Positions 51,023 to 60,310 of a stretch of DNA of 64,000 nt are shown one piece after another. This stretch comes from Kitasatospora humi (GTDB lineage: Bacteria; Actinomycetota; Actinomycetes; Streptomycetales; Streptomycetaceae). Below the pieces are notes generated by a model. It was not told where the DNA came from. It did not search any database and was given only the letters and a program-made list of their open reading frames with translations. The DNA lies in NCBI RefSeq assembly GCF_020907985.1, contig NZ_JAJJPA010000009.1:62001-126000 (forward strand). Reading direction: 5' to 3'. Position 1 is the stretch's first letter, and each line of letters starts with the position of its first letter. The position numbers and the translations under genes were made by a program.

Positions 51023-53616
51023 CGACTGAACACCGCCTGCGCGAGCTGGTCCTGGTCGGCCACGGCATGGTCGGCCAGCGCTTCCTGGAGGCCTTCACCG
51101 AGCAGCCGGGCGCGGCCGGCTGGCGGATCACCGTGCTCGCCGAGGAGCCCCGCGCCGCCTACGACCGGGTCCACCTCACCTCCTGGTTCTCCGGCACCAG
51201 CGCCGAGGAGCTGTCACTGACCCCGGTCGGCTTCCTCGCCGAGCACGGCATCGACCTGCGCCTGTCCGACCCGGCCGTGGCGATCGACCGCGCTGCCCGC
51301 ACCGTAGCCTGCGCCTCCGGCACGGTGCTGCACTACGACGCGCTGGTGCTGGCCACCGGCTCCTACCCGTTCGTGCCCCCGGTCCCCGGCCACGACGCGA
51401 CCGGCTGCCACGTCTACCGCACCATCGAGGACGTGGAGCGGATCCGCGCCGGAGCCGAGACCGACGGCACCAGGATCGGCGTGGTGGTCGGCGGCGGCCT
51501 GCTCGGCCTGGAAGCGGCCGGCGCCCTCACCGCGCTCGGCCTGGAGACCCACGTCGTGGAGTTCGCACCACGGCTGATGGCCATCCAGGTCGACGAGGGC
51601 GGCGGCCGGCTGCTGCGCCGCAAGATCGAGGACCTCGGCGTCAACGTCCACACCGGCGCGGGCACCCAGGCGATCCTCACCGACGAGCACGGCCGGGTCC
51701 GCGCGATGCGCCTGAGCGACGGCCGCGAACTCCCCGCTGACCTGGTGGTCTTCTCCGCCGGCGTGCGGCCCCGCGACCAACTCGCCCAGGAGAGCGGCCT
51801 GCCGGTCGGCGAGCGCGGCGGCATCGTGGTCGACGAGCGCTGCCGCACCCGCGACCCGCACGTCCACGCCATCGGCGAATGCGCCCTGGCCGTGGACGGC
51901 AAGGTCTACGGCCTGGTCGCCCCCGGTTACGCGATGGCCGAGACCGCCGCCCGCTCCATCGCCGGCGAACTGCTCGCCGAGCACCGCTTCACCGGCGCCG
52001 ACACCTCCACCAAACTCAAGCTGCTCGGTGTCGAAGTCGCCAGCTTCGGCGACGCCCACGGCACCACCGAAGGCGCCGTCGACGTCCTCTACAGCGACAG
52101 CCGCTCCGGCGTCTACAAGAAGCTGGTCATCGGCGGCGACGGGCAGCTGCTCGGCGGTGTGCTGGTCGGTGACACCGAGTCCTACGGCCTGCTGCGGCCC
52201 CTCGCCATCGGCGGCAAGCCGCTCACCACCGCGCCCGAACAGCTGGTGCTGCCGGCCGGACCGGCCCCGGCGAGCGGGCCGGTCGCGCTGCCGGACGAGG
52301 CGATCGTCTGCTCCTGCCACAACGTCAGCAAGGGCGAGATCCGCGCCGCCGTCGCCGACCAGGGCTGCGCCACCGTGCCCGAGGTGAAGAAGTGCACCAA
52401 GGCCGGTACCGGATGCGGAAGTTGCGTCAAACTGCTGGGCAGCATCGTCGCCGAGGAGCTGGCGGCCGGCGGCGTCACCGTCGACAAGGGCCTGTGCGAG
52501 CACTTCGGGCAGACCCGCAGCGAGCTCTACGAGGTCGTCCAGGTGGCCGGCATCACCAGCTTCTCCGAGCTGCTGGACCGCTACGGACGCGGCGGCGAAG
52601 GCTGCGAGCTGTGCAAACCCGCCGTCGCCTCGATCCTCGCCGGTCTCACCGGGGGCCACATCCTGGACGGCGAGCAGGGTGCGTTGCAGGACACCAACGA
52701 CCACTTCCTGGCCAACCTGCAGCGCAACGGCTCCTACTCGGTGGTGCCCAGGATCCCCGGCGGCGAGATCACCCCGCAGGGACTGATCACCATCGGCGAG
52801 ATCGCCCGCGACCACGGCCTCTACACGAAGATCACCGGCGGCCAGCGGATCGACCTGTTCGGCGCCACCGTCGACCAACTGCCGCACATCTGGCGGCGCC
52901 TGGTGGACGCCGGCTTCGAGTCCGGCCACGCCTACGGCAAGTCACTGCGCACCGTGAAGTCCTGCGTGGGCCAGACCTGGTGCCGCTACGGCGTGCAGGA
53001 CTCGGTCGGCCTCGCCATCGAACTGGAGCTGCGCTACCGGGGATTGCGTTCCCCGCACAAGATCAAGGCCGCCGTCTCCGGCTGCGCCCGCGAGTGCGCC
53101 GAGGCACAGGGCAAGGACTTCGGCGTCATCGCCACCTCGGCCGGCTGGAACCTCTACGTCGGCGGGAACGGCGGCATGACGCCCCGGCACGCCGACCTGC
53201 TGGCCGCCGACCTGGACAAGGAGACCCTGCTGCGCACCATCGACCGGTTCCTGATGTTCTACATCCGCACCGCCGAGCGGCTGGAGCGCACCTCCGTCTG
53301 GCTGGACCGGATCGAGGGCGGCCTGGAGCACCTCCGGCAGGTGGTGCTGGAGGACTCGCTCGGCATCTGCGCCGAGCTCGACGCCCTGATGGCCCGTCAC
53401 ATCGCCCGCTACCAGGACGAGTGGGCCGCCGTGCTGGCCGACCCGGACCGGCTGCGCCGCTTCACCTCGTTCGTCAACGCCCCCGGCGCGCCCGACCCGA
53501 CGGTGACCTTCGTCCCGGAGCGCGACCAGATCCGCCCCGCCCGCCCCGACGAGGACGGGCGCATCCTCGCCCCGGCGCTGGTCGCCGGCCCCCACCTGGA
53601 GGTGCGCAGCGCATGA
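51019..53616 (+). CDS. nirB: assimilatory nitrite reductase large subunit
   Basis: 865 residues, full length. Six-electron reduction of nitrite to ammonia. Domain order: FAD/NAD(P)H (residues 1-400; VLVGHGMVGQRFLEAF, VVVGGGLLGLEAAGALTALG), a BFD-like [2Fe-2S] domain (CSCHNVSKGEIRAAV from ~431, then KCTKAGTGCGSCVK), nitrite/sulfite reductase ferredoxin-like half (~570), and the siroheme/[4Fe-4S] domain with SCVGQTWCRYG (~649) and SGCARECAEAQGKDFGVI (~687). Siroheme supply would come from the divergent chelatase and HemD genes. ATGA overlaps at both ends. Confidence 0.95.
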   Translation: MTTEHRLRELVLVGHGMVGQRFLEAFTEQPGAAGWRITVLAEEPRAAYDRVHLTSWFSGTSAEELSLTPVGFLAEHGIDLRLSDPAVAIDRAARTVACASGTVLHYDALVLATGSYPFVPPVPGHDATGCHVYRTIEDVERIRAGAETDGTRIGVVVGGGLLGLEAAGALTALGLETHVVEFAPRLMAIQVDEGGGRLLRRKIEDLGVNVHTGAGTQAILTDEHGRVRAMRLSDGRELPADLVVFSAGVRPRDQLAQESGLPVGERGGIVVDERCRTRDPHVHAIGECALAVDGKVYGLVAPGYAMAETAARSIAGELLAEHRFTGADTSTKLKLLGVEVASFGDAHGTTEGAVDVLYSDSRSGVYKKLVIGGDGQLLGGVLVGDTESYGLLRPLAIGGKPLTTAPEQLVLPAGPAPASGPVALPDEAIVCSCHNVSKGEIRAAVADQGCATVPEVKKCTKAGTGCGSCVKLLGSIVAEELAAGGVTVDKGLCEHFGQTRSELYEVVQVAGITSFSELLDRYGRGGEGCELCKPAVASILAGLTGGHILDGEQGALQDTNDHFLANLQRNGSYSVVPRIPGGEITPQGLITIGEIARDHGLYTKITGGQRIDLFGATVDQLPHIWRRLVDAGFESGHAYGKSLRTVKSCVGQTWCRYGVQDSVGLAIELELRYRGLRSPHKIKAAVSGCARECAEAQGKDFGVIATSAGWNLYVGGNGGMTPRHADLLAADLDKETLLRTIDRFLMFYIRTAERLERTSVWLDRIEGGLEHLRQVVLEDSLGICAELDALMARHIARYQDEWAAVLADPDRLRRFTSFVNAPGAPDPTVTFVPERDQIRPARPDEDGRILAPALVAGPHLEVRSA

Positions 53617-53999
53617 CCGACACGACGACCTTGACCGAGACCGGTGCGGTCGAGATCCTGGACGGCCGCGGATGGACCCGGATCTGCGACTACGCGCAAC
53701 TCACCCCCGGCCGCGGCGTCGCCGCCCTGAGCGCCGAGGGCCGGCAGGTCGCGGTCTTCCGGGACCGTTCGGGCGCGGTGTACGCAGTGGACAACCGCGA
53801 CCCGTTCAGCGGTGCCTACGTGCTCTCGCGCGGCATCCTCGGCAGCCGCGCCGGCGTGCCGACCATCTCCTCCCCGATGTACCAGCAGGTCTTCGACCTG
53901 CGGGACGGCCGCTGCCTGGACGAGGAGACCGCGCCCGACGGACGGCCCGCGGTGCTGCGGGTCTGGCCCGTGCGGATCGCCCCGGTGACCCCGCGATGA
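53613..53999 (+). CDS. nirD: assimilatory nitrite reductase small subunit
   Basis: 128 residues. A Rieske-like beta-sandwich protein: DGRGWTRICDYAQLTPGRGV, VAVFRDRSGAVYAVDNRDPF, YVLSRGILGSRAGVPTISSP, YQQVFDLRDGRCL. The cysteine-histidine ligands of a Rieske cluster are replaced, as in all NirD proteins, so no iron-sulfur centre is expected. It associates with NirB. ATGA overlap with nirB and narK. Confidence 0.93.
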   Translation: MTDTTTLTETGAVEILDGRGWTRICDYAQLTPGRGVAALSAEGRQVAVFRDRSGAVYAVDNRDPFSGAYVLSRGILGSRAGVPTISSPMYQQVFDLRDGRCLDEETAPDGRPAVLRVWPVRIAPVTPR

Positions 54000-55354
54000 G
54001 CACGGCGACCAAGAGCGCCGGCCGCAGCCCGTCGATCACCGAATGGCGGCCGGAGGACGACGACTTCTGGTCCGAGGTCGGGGCCCGGGTGGCCCGGCGC
54101 AACCTGGTCTTCTCGGTGCTGTCCGAGCACATCGGCTTCTCGGTGTGGAGCCTCTGGTCGGTGCTGGTGCTCTTCCTGGGACCGGCCTACCACATCGATC
54201 CGGCCGGCAAGTTCACCCTGACCGCCCTGCCCACCGCGCTCGGCGCGCTGCTGCGGCTGCCCTACGGCTACGCCGTGGCCCGGTTCGGCGGCCGCAACTG
54301 GACCGTTGCGAGCGCCCTGCTGCTGGTGGTACCGACCGCGCTGGCCGGCCTGGTGCTGCGGCCCGGCGTCTCCTACGGCACCTTGCTCGCGGTCGCCTGC
54401 GTGGCGGGCGCCGGCGGCGGCAACTTCGCCTCCTCGATGGCCAACATCAACGCCTTCTACCCGCAGCGGCTCAAGGGCTGGGCCCTCGGCATCAACGCCG
54501 GCGGCGGCAACCTCGGTGTTCCCGTCGTGCAACTGGTCGGCCTGGTCGTGCTCGCCACGGCCGGCGCCGCCCACCCAGGGCTGGTCCCGCTGGTCTACCT
54601 CCCGCTGATCGTGCTGGCGGCGCTCGGCGCGGCCCTCAGGATGGACAACAATCCCGCGCTGACGAACGACCGGCGCGCGCTGCCCGAGGTGCTGCGGGAG
54701 CCGCACAGCTGGGTGCTGTCGCTGCTCTACCTCGGCACCTTCGGCAGCTTCATCGGATTCAGCTTCGCCTTCGGGCAGGTGCTCCAGGTGCAGTTCCACC
54801 ACACCTTCGACACCCCGGTGAAGGCCGCCTACCTGACCTTCCTCGGCCCGCTGCTGGGATCGCTCTGCCGGCCGGTCGGCGGACGGCTGGCCGACCGCCG
54901 CGGGGGCGCCAGGACCGCCCTGGCCGCCTTCCTGCTGATGGCCGCCGGCACGGGCGTGGTGCTCGCCGCCTCCCGGGCCGACTCGCTGCCGCTCTTCCTG
55001 ACCGGCTTCACCGCCCTGTTCGTGCTCAGCGGCATCGGCAACGGCGCCACCTACAAGATGATCCCGGCCGTCTTCCAGGCCCGGGCCCGCGCGGCGGTCG
55101 GGGCCGGTGCCGACCCGACCGCCGCCGAGCACGACTCCCGCCGCCGCGCCACCGCGCTGATCGGACTCGCCGGCGCGATCGGTGCCTGTGGCGGGGTGCT
55201 GGTCAACATCGCCTTCCGCCAGTCCTTCCTGACGGGCGGAAGCGGCGACGCCGCCTATCTGGCCTTCCTGGCCGCCTACGCCCTCTGCTCGGTGCTGACC
55301 TGGGCGGTCTACCTGCGGCCGGGCGCCGGAAAGATCCGAGCCGGTACCATCTGA
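53996..55354 (+). CDS. narK: NarK/NasA-type nitrate/nitrite transporter
   Basis: 452 residues, major facilitator with about 12 helices. The nitrate signature sits in helix 5, GGGNFASSMANINAFYP, and a second half-signature follows helix 11 (GIGNGATYKMIPAVFQ). The conserved arginine for nitrate lies in LRLPYGYAVARFGGRN. An unusual hydrophilic insertion (ARAAVGAGADPTAAEHDSRR) precedes helix 11, seen in actinobacterial NarK. Last of five overlapping genes. Confidence 0.93.
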   Translation: MSTATKSAGRSPSITEWRPEDDDFWSEVGARVARRNLVFSVLSEHIGFSVWSLWSVLVLFLGPAYHIDPAGKFTLTALPTALGALLRLPYGYAVARFGGRNWTVASALLLVVPTALAGLVLRPGVSYGTLLAVACVAGAGGGNFASSMANINAFYPQRLKGWALGINAGGGNLGVPVVQLVGLVVLATAGAAHPGLVPLVYLPLIVLAALGAALRMDNNPALTNDRRALPEVLREPHSWVLSLLYLGTFGSFIGFSFAFGQVLQVQFHHTFDTPVKAAYLTFLGPLLGSLCRPVGGRLADRRGGARTALAAFLLMAAGTGVVLAASRADSLPLFLTGFTALFVLSGIGNGATYKMIPAVFQARARAAVGAGADPTAAEHDSRRRATALIGLAGAIGACGGVLVNIAFRQSFLTGGSGDAAYLAFLAAYALCSVLTWAVYLRPGAGKIRAGTI

Positions 55355-55385
55355 CGGCCCGTTCGGTTCGTCGAGAGGTCAGTGG

Positions 55386-57716
55386 ATGGTTACCCAGAGC
55401 CCGCAGCAGCCTTTCCGGCCCGAGGGGGAGGGGTTCGGGCGGCGGCGGTTCCTCGGCTTCGTCCTGGCGGCCTCCACGCTGACCGTGGCCGCCCAACTGG
55501 GCGAGGGCGCGGCGGCGCCGAAGGCCGCCGCCGCAGTGCCGGGCCTGCCGGAGCCGGCCGAACTCTACGACCTGAACGACATGTTGACCGACGCCACGCT
55601 GCTGACGGCCAACCTGATCACCATCACCATGAACCCGGACGGCACCGCGTCCTTCGCCCTGCCGCGCGCCGAGGTGGGGCAGGGGGTGACCACCTCCACC
55701 GCCATGCTGATCGCCGAGGAGCTGGACCTGCCGCTGGACAAGGTGCGGGTCACCCTGGCCGACGCCCGACCGGAGTTGGTCTTCAACCAGCTCACCGGCG
55801 GCTCCAACACCACGATCTCCACCTACACACCGGTCCGGGTCGCCGCCGCGACGGCCAAGCAGCGGCTCCTGGAGGCGGCCGCCGCGGAGTTGGGCGCGCC
55901 GCTCTCCGCGCTCTCCGCCCTCCAGGGCGTGATCACCGCTCCCGACGGCCGCTCCCTCGGCTACGCCGAACTCGCCGTCAAGGCGGCCAGCCTGACCAAC
56001 CTGCGGGTAGCGGTGACCCTGAAGGCCGCATCCGCGTTCCAGGTCATCGGCACCCCGCAGAACCGGATCGACGCGCTGGACGCGGTGACCGGCCGCAAGC
56101 AGTTCGCCATGGACGTCAAGGTGGCGGGCGCGATGCCGGCGATGATCTGCCGCCCGCCGACGATCAACGGCACGGTGGTCTCCGTGCAGAACCTGGCGGC
56201 GGTGCAGGCGATGCCGGGAATCACCGACGTCGCCGTGGTCTCCACCGGCGTGGCCGTGCGCGGGCGCACCTTCGGGCAGTGCATCGACGCCGTAAGGGCG
56301 CTGCAGGTCACCTGGGGGCCGGGCAGCGAGGACCACGCCACCGACGCCACCGTGCTGGCCGAACTCCGCGCGGCCGAGAACCCGCTGGTCACCCCGCCGC
56401 TGCCGCTGCTCACCGAGGCGATCGACGCCCGCTTCACCTTCCACTTCGCCAGCAACAGCCCGCTGGAGACCAACTGCGCCGTCGCCGACGTCCGTTCGGA
56501 CAGCGCCGAGATCTGGGCCTCGGTCAAGGCGCCCATCACGGCGCAGGAGGAGATCGCCGCCAAGCTGGGACTGCCGGTGACCGCCGTGACCGTCCACTGC
56601 GTGCAGGGCGGCGGCTCCTTCGGCCGGAAGCTGTTCCACGACGCCGCGTTGGAGGCCGCCGAGGTCTCCCAGAAGATGGGCAAGCCGGTGCGGCTGATGT
56701 GGCACCGGACCGACGACTTCCGCCACGGCCGGGTCCACCCGATGTCCACCTCCCGGGTGCGGGCCACCTACTCGCTCGGCCAGGTGCTCACCATGGACCA
56801 GCGGCACACCTCCGTGGCCACCGAGTTCGGGCACGGCCTGGGTGAGATCATCACCTCGCTGGCCGCCAAGCTGCCGGTCGGCGGGCTCGCCTTCTCCGAG
56901 ACCATCTTCACCCTCACCCAGCAGACACCGTACAACTTCGGGGTCACCAGCCAGCTGCTGACCGAGGTCGACAACGGGTTCCACACCGGCAGCATGCGCA
57001 ACATCTACTCGCCCAACGTGCGCTGCGCGCAGGAGCTGGTCGTCGACCGGCTGGCGGCCGCGATGGGCCGGGACCCGTACGAGTTCCGCCGCGAGTTCCT
57101 GAAGGACCGGCGGGCCGTCGCGGTCCTCGACAAGGTCGCCCAAGTCGGCAACTGGGGACGCGCGATGGCGCCGGGCACGGCGCAGGGCATCGCGATCCAC
57201 CCCGAGTACCACGGGTTCGTCGCCGTGCTCGCCGAGATCGACTGCACTGCGGCCACCGTCAACCGGCAGATCCCCGACGCCGTCACCGGCCCGCGGGTCA
57301 CCAAGGTGGTGTGCGCGGTCGACGTCGGCCTGGCCGTCAACCCCAAGGGCCTGGAGGCCCAGATGATGGGCGGCATCATGGACGGCATCGCGATCACCCT
57401 CACCTCCAGCCTGCACCTGCACAACGGAGTTTTCCAGGAAGGCAGTTGGGACAACTACTTCTACACCCGGCAGTGGAACACCCCGACCGAGCTGGACATC
57501 ATCGTGATGCCGCCGACCACCGGAACCCCTGGTGGCGCCGGGGAGTTGGCGGTCGCCGGTGCGATGGCGGCAGTGGCCTGCGCCTACGGTCGGGCGACCG
57601 GGACCATGCCGACCACCTTCCCGATCAACCATGACGCGCCGCTCGCCTTCACGCCGCTGCCGACCGTCCCGCCGATCCCGCAGTCGCCCACCGACGGCCT
57701 GAGCCGCGCGTACTAG
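55386..57716 (+). CDS. Tat-exported molybdenum hydroxylase large subunit (IorB-type)
   Basis: 776 residues. The Tat signal is FGRRRFLGFVLAASTLTV with a hydrophobic stretch and an Ala-rich cleavage region near residue 50. The two-lobed xanthine dehydrogenase-family molybdopterin subunit follows: LPRAEVGQGVTTSTAMLIAE, GGSNTTISTYTPVR, QGGGSFGRKLFHDAALEAAE, VDNGFHTGSMRNIYSPNV and GTPGGAGELAVAGAMAAVAC (with the catalytic Glu of the molybdenum site in GAGEL). It resembles isoquinoline 1-oxidoreductase subunit beta. The gene is 31 bp after narK and may be in the same transcript. Substrate unknown. Confidence 0.88.
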   Translation: MVTQSPQQPFRPEGEGFGRRRFLGFVLAASTLTVAAQLGEGAAAPKAAAAVPGLPEPAELYDLNDMLTDATLLTANLITITMNPDGTASFALPRAEVGQGVTTSTAMLIAEELDLPLDKVRVTLADARPELVFNQLTGGSNTTISTYTPVRVAAATAKQRLLEAAAAELGAPLSALSALQGVITAPDGRSLGYAELAVKAASLTNLRVAVTLKAASAFQVIGTPQNRIDALDAVTGRKQFAMDVKVAGAMPAMICRPPTINGTVVSVQNLAAVQAMPGITDVAVVSTGVAVRGRTFGQCIDAVRALQVTWGPGSEDHATDATVLAELRAAENPLVTPPLPLLTEAIDARFTFHFASNSPLETNCAVADVRSDSAEIWASVKAPITAQEEIAAKLGLPVTAVTVHCVQGGGSFGRKLFHDAALEAAEVSQKMGKPVRLMWHRTDDFRHGRVHPMSTSRVRATYSLGQVLTMDQRHTSVATEFGHGLGEIITSLAAKLPVGGLAFSETIFTLTQQTPYNFGVTSQLLTEVDNGFHTGSMRNIYSPNVRCAQELVVDRLAAAMGRDPYEFRREFLKDRRAVAVLDKVAQVGNWGRAMAPGTAQGIAIHPEYHGFVAVLAEIDCTAATVNRQIPDAVTGPRVTKVVCAVDVGLAVNPKGLEAQMMGGIMDGIAITLTSSLHLHNGVFQEGSWDNYFYTRQWNTPTELDIIVMPPTTGTPGGAGELAVAGAMAAVACAYGRATGTMPTTFPINHDAPLAFTPLPTVPPIPQSPTDGLSRAY

Positions 57717-57728
57717 GAGTCCATCCCC

Positions 57729-58205
57729 TTGCCTCAGCACACCTTCATCCTCAACGGGCAGCAGGTCACCGTGGACGTCGAGGACGACGTCCGGCTGCTC
57801 TGGGTCCTGCGCGACGTCCTCGGCGTGACCGGCCCCAAGTACGGCTGCGGGCTGGGCGTCTGCCAGGCCTGCACCAGCCACATCAACGGCAAGGCGTTCA
57901 ACCCGTGCTCGGTGCCGGTGGGTGACCTCCAGCCCACCGACCGGGTCACCACCATCGAGGGCCTGCCCGCCACGGTCGGCAGGGACCTGCACCCGATGCA
58001 GGAAGCCTGGCTGCAGTTCGACGTCCCGCAGTGCGGCTACTGCCAGCCCGGACAGATCATGGCCGCCGTCGCCAAGGTGCTCCAAGCCCGGGCCGCCGGC
58101 AGGCAGCTCGGTGACACCGACTACGACGAGATCCGCAACATCTGCCGCTGCGGCACCTACTACCGGATCCGGGAGGCGATCGCGGCAGCCGAGAACCAGT
58201 TCTGA
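57729..58205 (+). CDS. [2Fe-2S] subunit of the molybdenum hydroxylase (IorA-type)
   Basis: 158 residues from TTG 57729, with AGGAG at 57714-57718. The plant-type [2Fe-2S] cluster is ligated by Cys40, Cys45, Cys48 and Cys60 (KYGCGLGVCQACTSHINGKA), and the second by Cys102, Cys105, Cys139 and Cys141 (PQCGYCQPGQI, NICRCGTYYRIR). It has no signal peptide and would be exported folded with the Tat-bearing large subunit. Order large-small is the reverse of many homologues. No cytochrome subunit follows. Confidence 0.9.
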   Translation: MPQHTFILNGQQVTVDVEDDVRLLWVLRDVLGVTGPKYGCGLGVCQACTSHINGKAFNPCSVPVGDLQPTDRVTTIEGLPATVGRDLHPMQEAWLQFDVPQCGYCQPGQIMAAVAKVLQARAAGRQLGDTDYDEIRNICRCGTYYRIREAIAAAENQF

Positions 58206-58787
58206 ACGGCGTGGGGCGCCCCGGGCCGCCGGAGCGCCCATCGGCCGTTCAGACCACGGCACTTCGGTAGCGGTCGAGTGACACGAACTGGCGTCCTCCA
58301 TCGGTCAGTTCGCCGAACCGCAGGTCCCGGCGGGTGGCCACGGCGGCGGCCTCCTCGCAGACGTCGGTCACCGTGTCATCGACCGTGCCCTCATCGCTCC
58401 ACGGTTCCATTGGTCGGGCAAATGGTCGCTGCCCGCCTTCTGTACAGCCACCGGTGGATGTGGTGACATGTTTGCATCAGGAGCGTCCGCTGGAGAAGCG
58501 GGGACTTGGCTGCACCCGCGTCGGCCAACCCGGCTCCCCGTGCACCGAAACCCGCACCGGCAGAAGCATCCTGACGGCCACTCAGCACCTTCCCCCACCC
58601 CGCCCGGGACCGCGGCACTCCCCTCGGTCCCGGCCAGGTGCGAGCCCGACCGCGCCGGGTCCACCGGCCGACCAACGGATGAGCCGCCCCACCGGCGCAT
58701 CCGTTCCGGGGTGAAGCATCGTCTCGCCGCCCGGACAGCCGGGCGGCCCTGCCACCCCGGCCGTCGCCGGGGTTCCGGAGGTACCAG
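58206..58787. other. 582-base intergenic region
   Basis: Holds a possible terminator of the hydroxylase genes (GGGCGC about 58214-58219 with GCGCCC near 58233-58238) and a candidate short minus-strand frame. Nothing else is supported. Confidence 0.45.
58249..58410 (-). CDS. candidate 53-residue acidic protein
   Basis: ATG 58410 opens MEPWSDEGTVDDTVTDVCEE and ends LDRYRSAVV before TGA at 58249. The composition (acidic first half, basic-hydrophobic second half, high third-position GC) is protein-like. No ribosome site and no recognised family; may be the tail of a lost gene. Confidence 0.35.
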   Translation of the reverse strand: MEPWSDEGTVDDTVTDVCEEAAAVATRRDLRFGELTDGGRQFVSLDRYRSAVV

Positions 58788-59432
58788 ATGAGAGCACTGC
58801 CCGCCGCACTGCGCGCCCCGCTCCTGTTCGCCGCCGCCGTCGCCCTCGCCGGCCTGGCGGCGGCCCCGGCCACCGCGCAGACCAGCGCGCTGCCCTTCCA
58901 GTGCCAGGCGACCCCGCCGGTAGGCTCGGCGCAGACGTTCACCCTGAGCGCCAGTGCCGACGCCACCGCACCCGCCACCGTGACGACCGGCCAGACTTTC
59001 AGCGTCACCATCGCCCCCGGCGCCCTCACCGTGCCGACCTCGGTGAGCGGCAACACCATCAACTCGATCAGTGGAATCACCCTGTCGATGCCGGTGCCGG
59101 CCAACGCCTCGCTCAGCGGCGTGAGCCTGTCCGGCGGCTCGGGCCTGGGCTCCGGAGCGCCGACCACCAGTGTCAGCGGCGGCACCATCAGCCTCAAGGT
59201 GCCCGGGCCCATCGCCGGCGGCAGCACCTTCACCCTGCCCACCATCACCCTCCGCCTGACGGCGGGCGCGGCCGGCGGCACGGTCAGCACCCAACTCGCC
59301 GGCAGCAACTACACCAGCCCCGGCCTTACCTTCACCGCGACCGTGCCGGTGCTCTTCTTCACCGTGTCGGTCCCCACCAGTTGCTACCCGTCACCCAGCC
59401 CGGTGCTCAGCACCACGAGCATCACCTCCTGA
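58788..59432 (+). CDS. secreted beta-rich protein
   Basis: 214 residues from ATG 58788 with GGAGG nine bases upstream. A Sec signal (LPAALRAPLLFAAAVALAGL, cleavage after ATA near 29) precedes a Thr/Ser/Gly-rich body with repeated alternation of hydrophobic and small residues (SVTIAPGALTVPTSVSG, TLSMPVPANASLSGVSL, LPTITLRLTAGAAGGTVSTQ). Two cysteines, near both ends of the mature part, could form a disulfide. It resembles DUF6801-type exported proteins, but that is uncertain. Probably a monolayer beta-sandwich at the cell surface or in the medium. Confidence 0.75.
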   Translation: MRALPAALRAPLLFAAAVALAGLAAAPATAQTSALPFQCQATPPVGSAQTFTLSASADATAPATVTTGQTFSVTIAPGALTVPTSVSGNTINSISGITLSMPVPANASLSGVSLSGGSGLGSGAPTTSVSGGTISLKVPGPIAGGSTFTLPTITLRLTAGAAGGTVSTQLAGSNYTSPGLTFTATVPVLFFTVSVPTSCYPSPSPVLSTTSITS

Positions 59433-59539
59433 GCCGCGTCCGTCGGACGCACCGCGTCCCCTGCGCGGCGTCCGACGGCGGCAACCGCGCCCCCGCGCCA
59501 GGCCACCGGCACGGGGGCGCCCGGCCCGCCGGCGCGGGA

Positions 59540-59664
59540 GGCCCGGCCCGCCGTCTTCGACGTGGTCGGCCGGCACCGCGAGGCCGGCGACGTGCTGGTC
59601 CACGACGCCCGCTTCCCCGCCGCCCTGCGCCCGGGCGACCTGCTGGCGATCCCCGGCCGCGGGG
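59540..59664 (+). pseudogene. C-terminal fragment of a PLP decarboxylase (LysA-like)
   Basis: Reads VFDVVGRHREAGDVLVHDAR then FPAALRPGDLLAIPG, matching the late part of diaminopimelate decarboxylases (usually VVGxHCExGDxL...GDLLAVPxTGAY), with the active-site cysteine replaced by Arg. No upstream or downstream part remains. A relic of a lysA-family gene. Confidence 0.7.
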
Positions 59665-59798
59665 AGACGGAAGGTGGGCGTGGGAATTGTGAGCCGGGGG
59701 ACGCGAGACGGAAGTCGGGAGACTGCGAGCCGGAGCTGAGTATCGTGGTTGCGCGCAGCCCGCTGGCTTTGGCAACTCACCGGTCGAGAGGGGACACC

Positions 59799-60185
59799 GT
59801 GTCCAACTCCGCACAGATCGACGTCGTCCGCCGCTTCTACGGCGCGAAGGGCGACTTGGACGTCATCAGGTCGGTGGTGGCCGAGGACGCGCGCTGGGAC
59901 ATCGCCGAGGGCTTCCCCAACGGCGGCGTTCACCAGGGACTCGGTCGCATCATCAGCGAATTCTTCCCGTTCCTCGCCGACTTCGAGGAGTTCCGCTGCG
60001 TGGGCGACGCGTTCTTCGAGGACGGCGACCACGTCATCGTCCTCGGCCGCTACCTCGGGACCACCACCGGTGGCAACGCGGTGAGTTCGCGCTTCGCGCA
60101 CGTGTTCACCGTGCGAGCGGGAAAGATCACCGAGCTGCGGCAGACCTCCGACACGCTCCCCATCGCCCGCGCGCTCGCAGGGTGA
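59799..60185 (+). CDS. SnoaL-like / NTF2-fold protein
   Basis: 128 residues from GTG 59799, with GAGAGGGG at 59785-59792. The fold pattern is QIDVVRRFYGAKGDLDVIRS, WDIAEGFPNGGVHQGLGRII, VIVLGRYLGTTTGG and the terminal FAHVFTVRAGKITELRQTSD. It resembles SnoaL-like ketosteroid-isomerase relatives such as those acting on halogenated or aromatic substrates. Third NTF2-fold gene of the window; unrelated in sequence to the other two beyond the fold. Confidence 0.83.
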   Translation: MSNSAQIDVVRRFYGAKGDLDVIRSVVAEDARWDIAEGFPNGGVHQGLGRIISEFFPFLADFEEFRCVGDAFFEDGDHVIVLGRYLGTTTGGNAVSSRFAHVFTVRAGKITELRQTSDTLPIARALAG

Positions 60186-60234
60186 GCTCGACGAGTGCTC
60201 GACGGTTGAGCTCCTGTGCTCGGCGGGCGGGTCG

Positions 60235-60282
60235 GTGAGCCCGCGCGCTCGGCGTGTGGGTCCGTGAGCCCGCGCGCTCGGC
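60235..60282. repeat. 19-bp direct repeat, 29-bp period
   Basis: GTGAGCCCGCGCGCTCGGC at 60235-60253 recurs at 60264-60282, between the SnoaL-like gene and the convergent SDR gene. The unit is part-palindromic (GCCCGCGCGCTCGGC). Confidence 0.75.
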
Positions 60283-60310
60283 CGGTGCGGCCGGGCGCGC
60301 GGGAGCAGTG

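Noticed and set aside
55203..58301. A 1032-codon minus-strand frame
   Set aside because: Antisense of the IorB/IorA-type genes, with Gly/Arg/His/Val-rich translation and no family.
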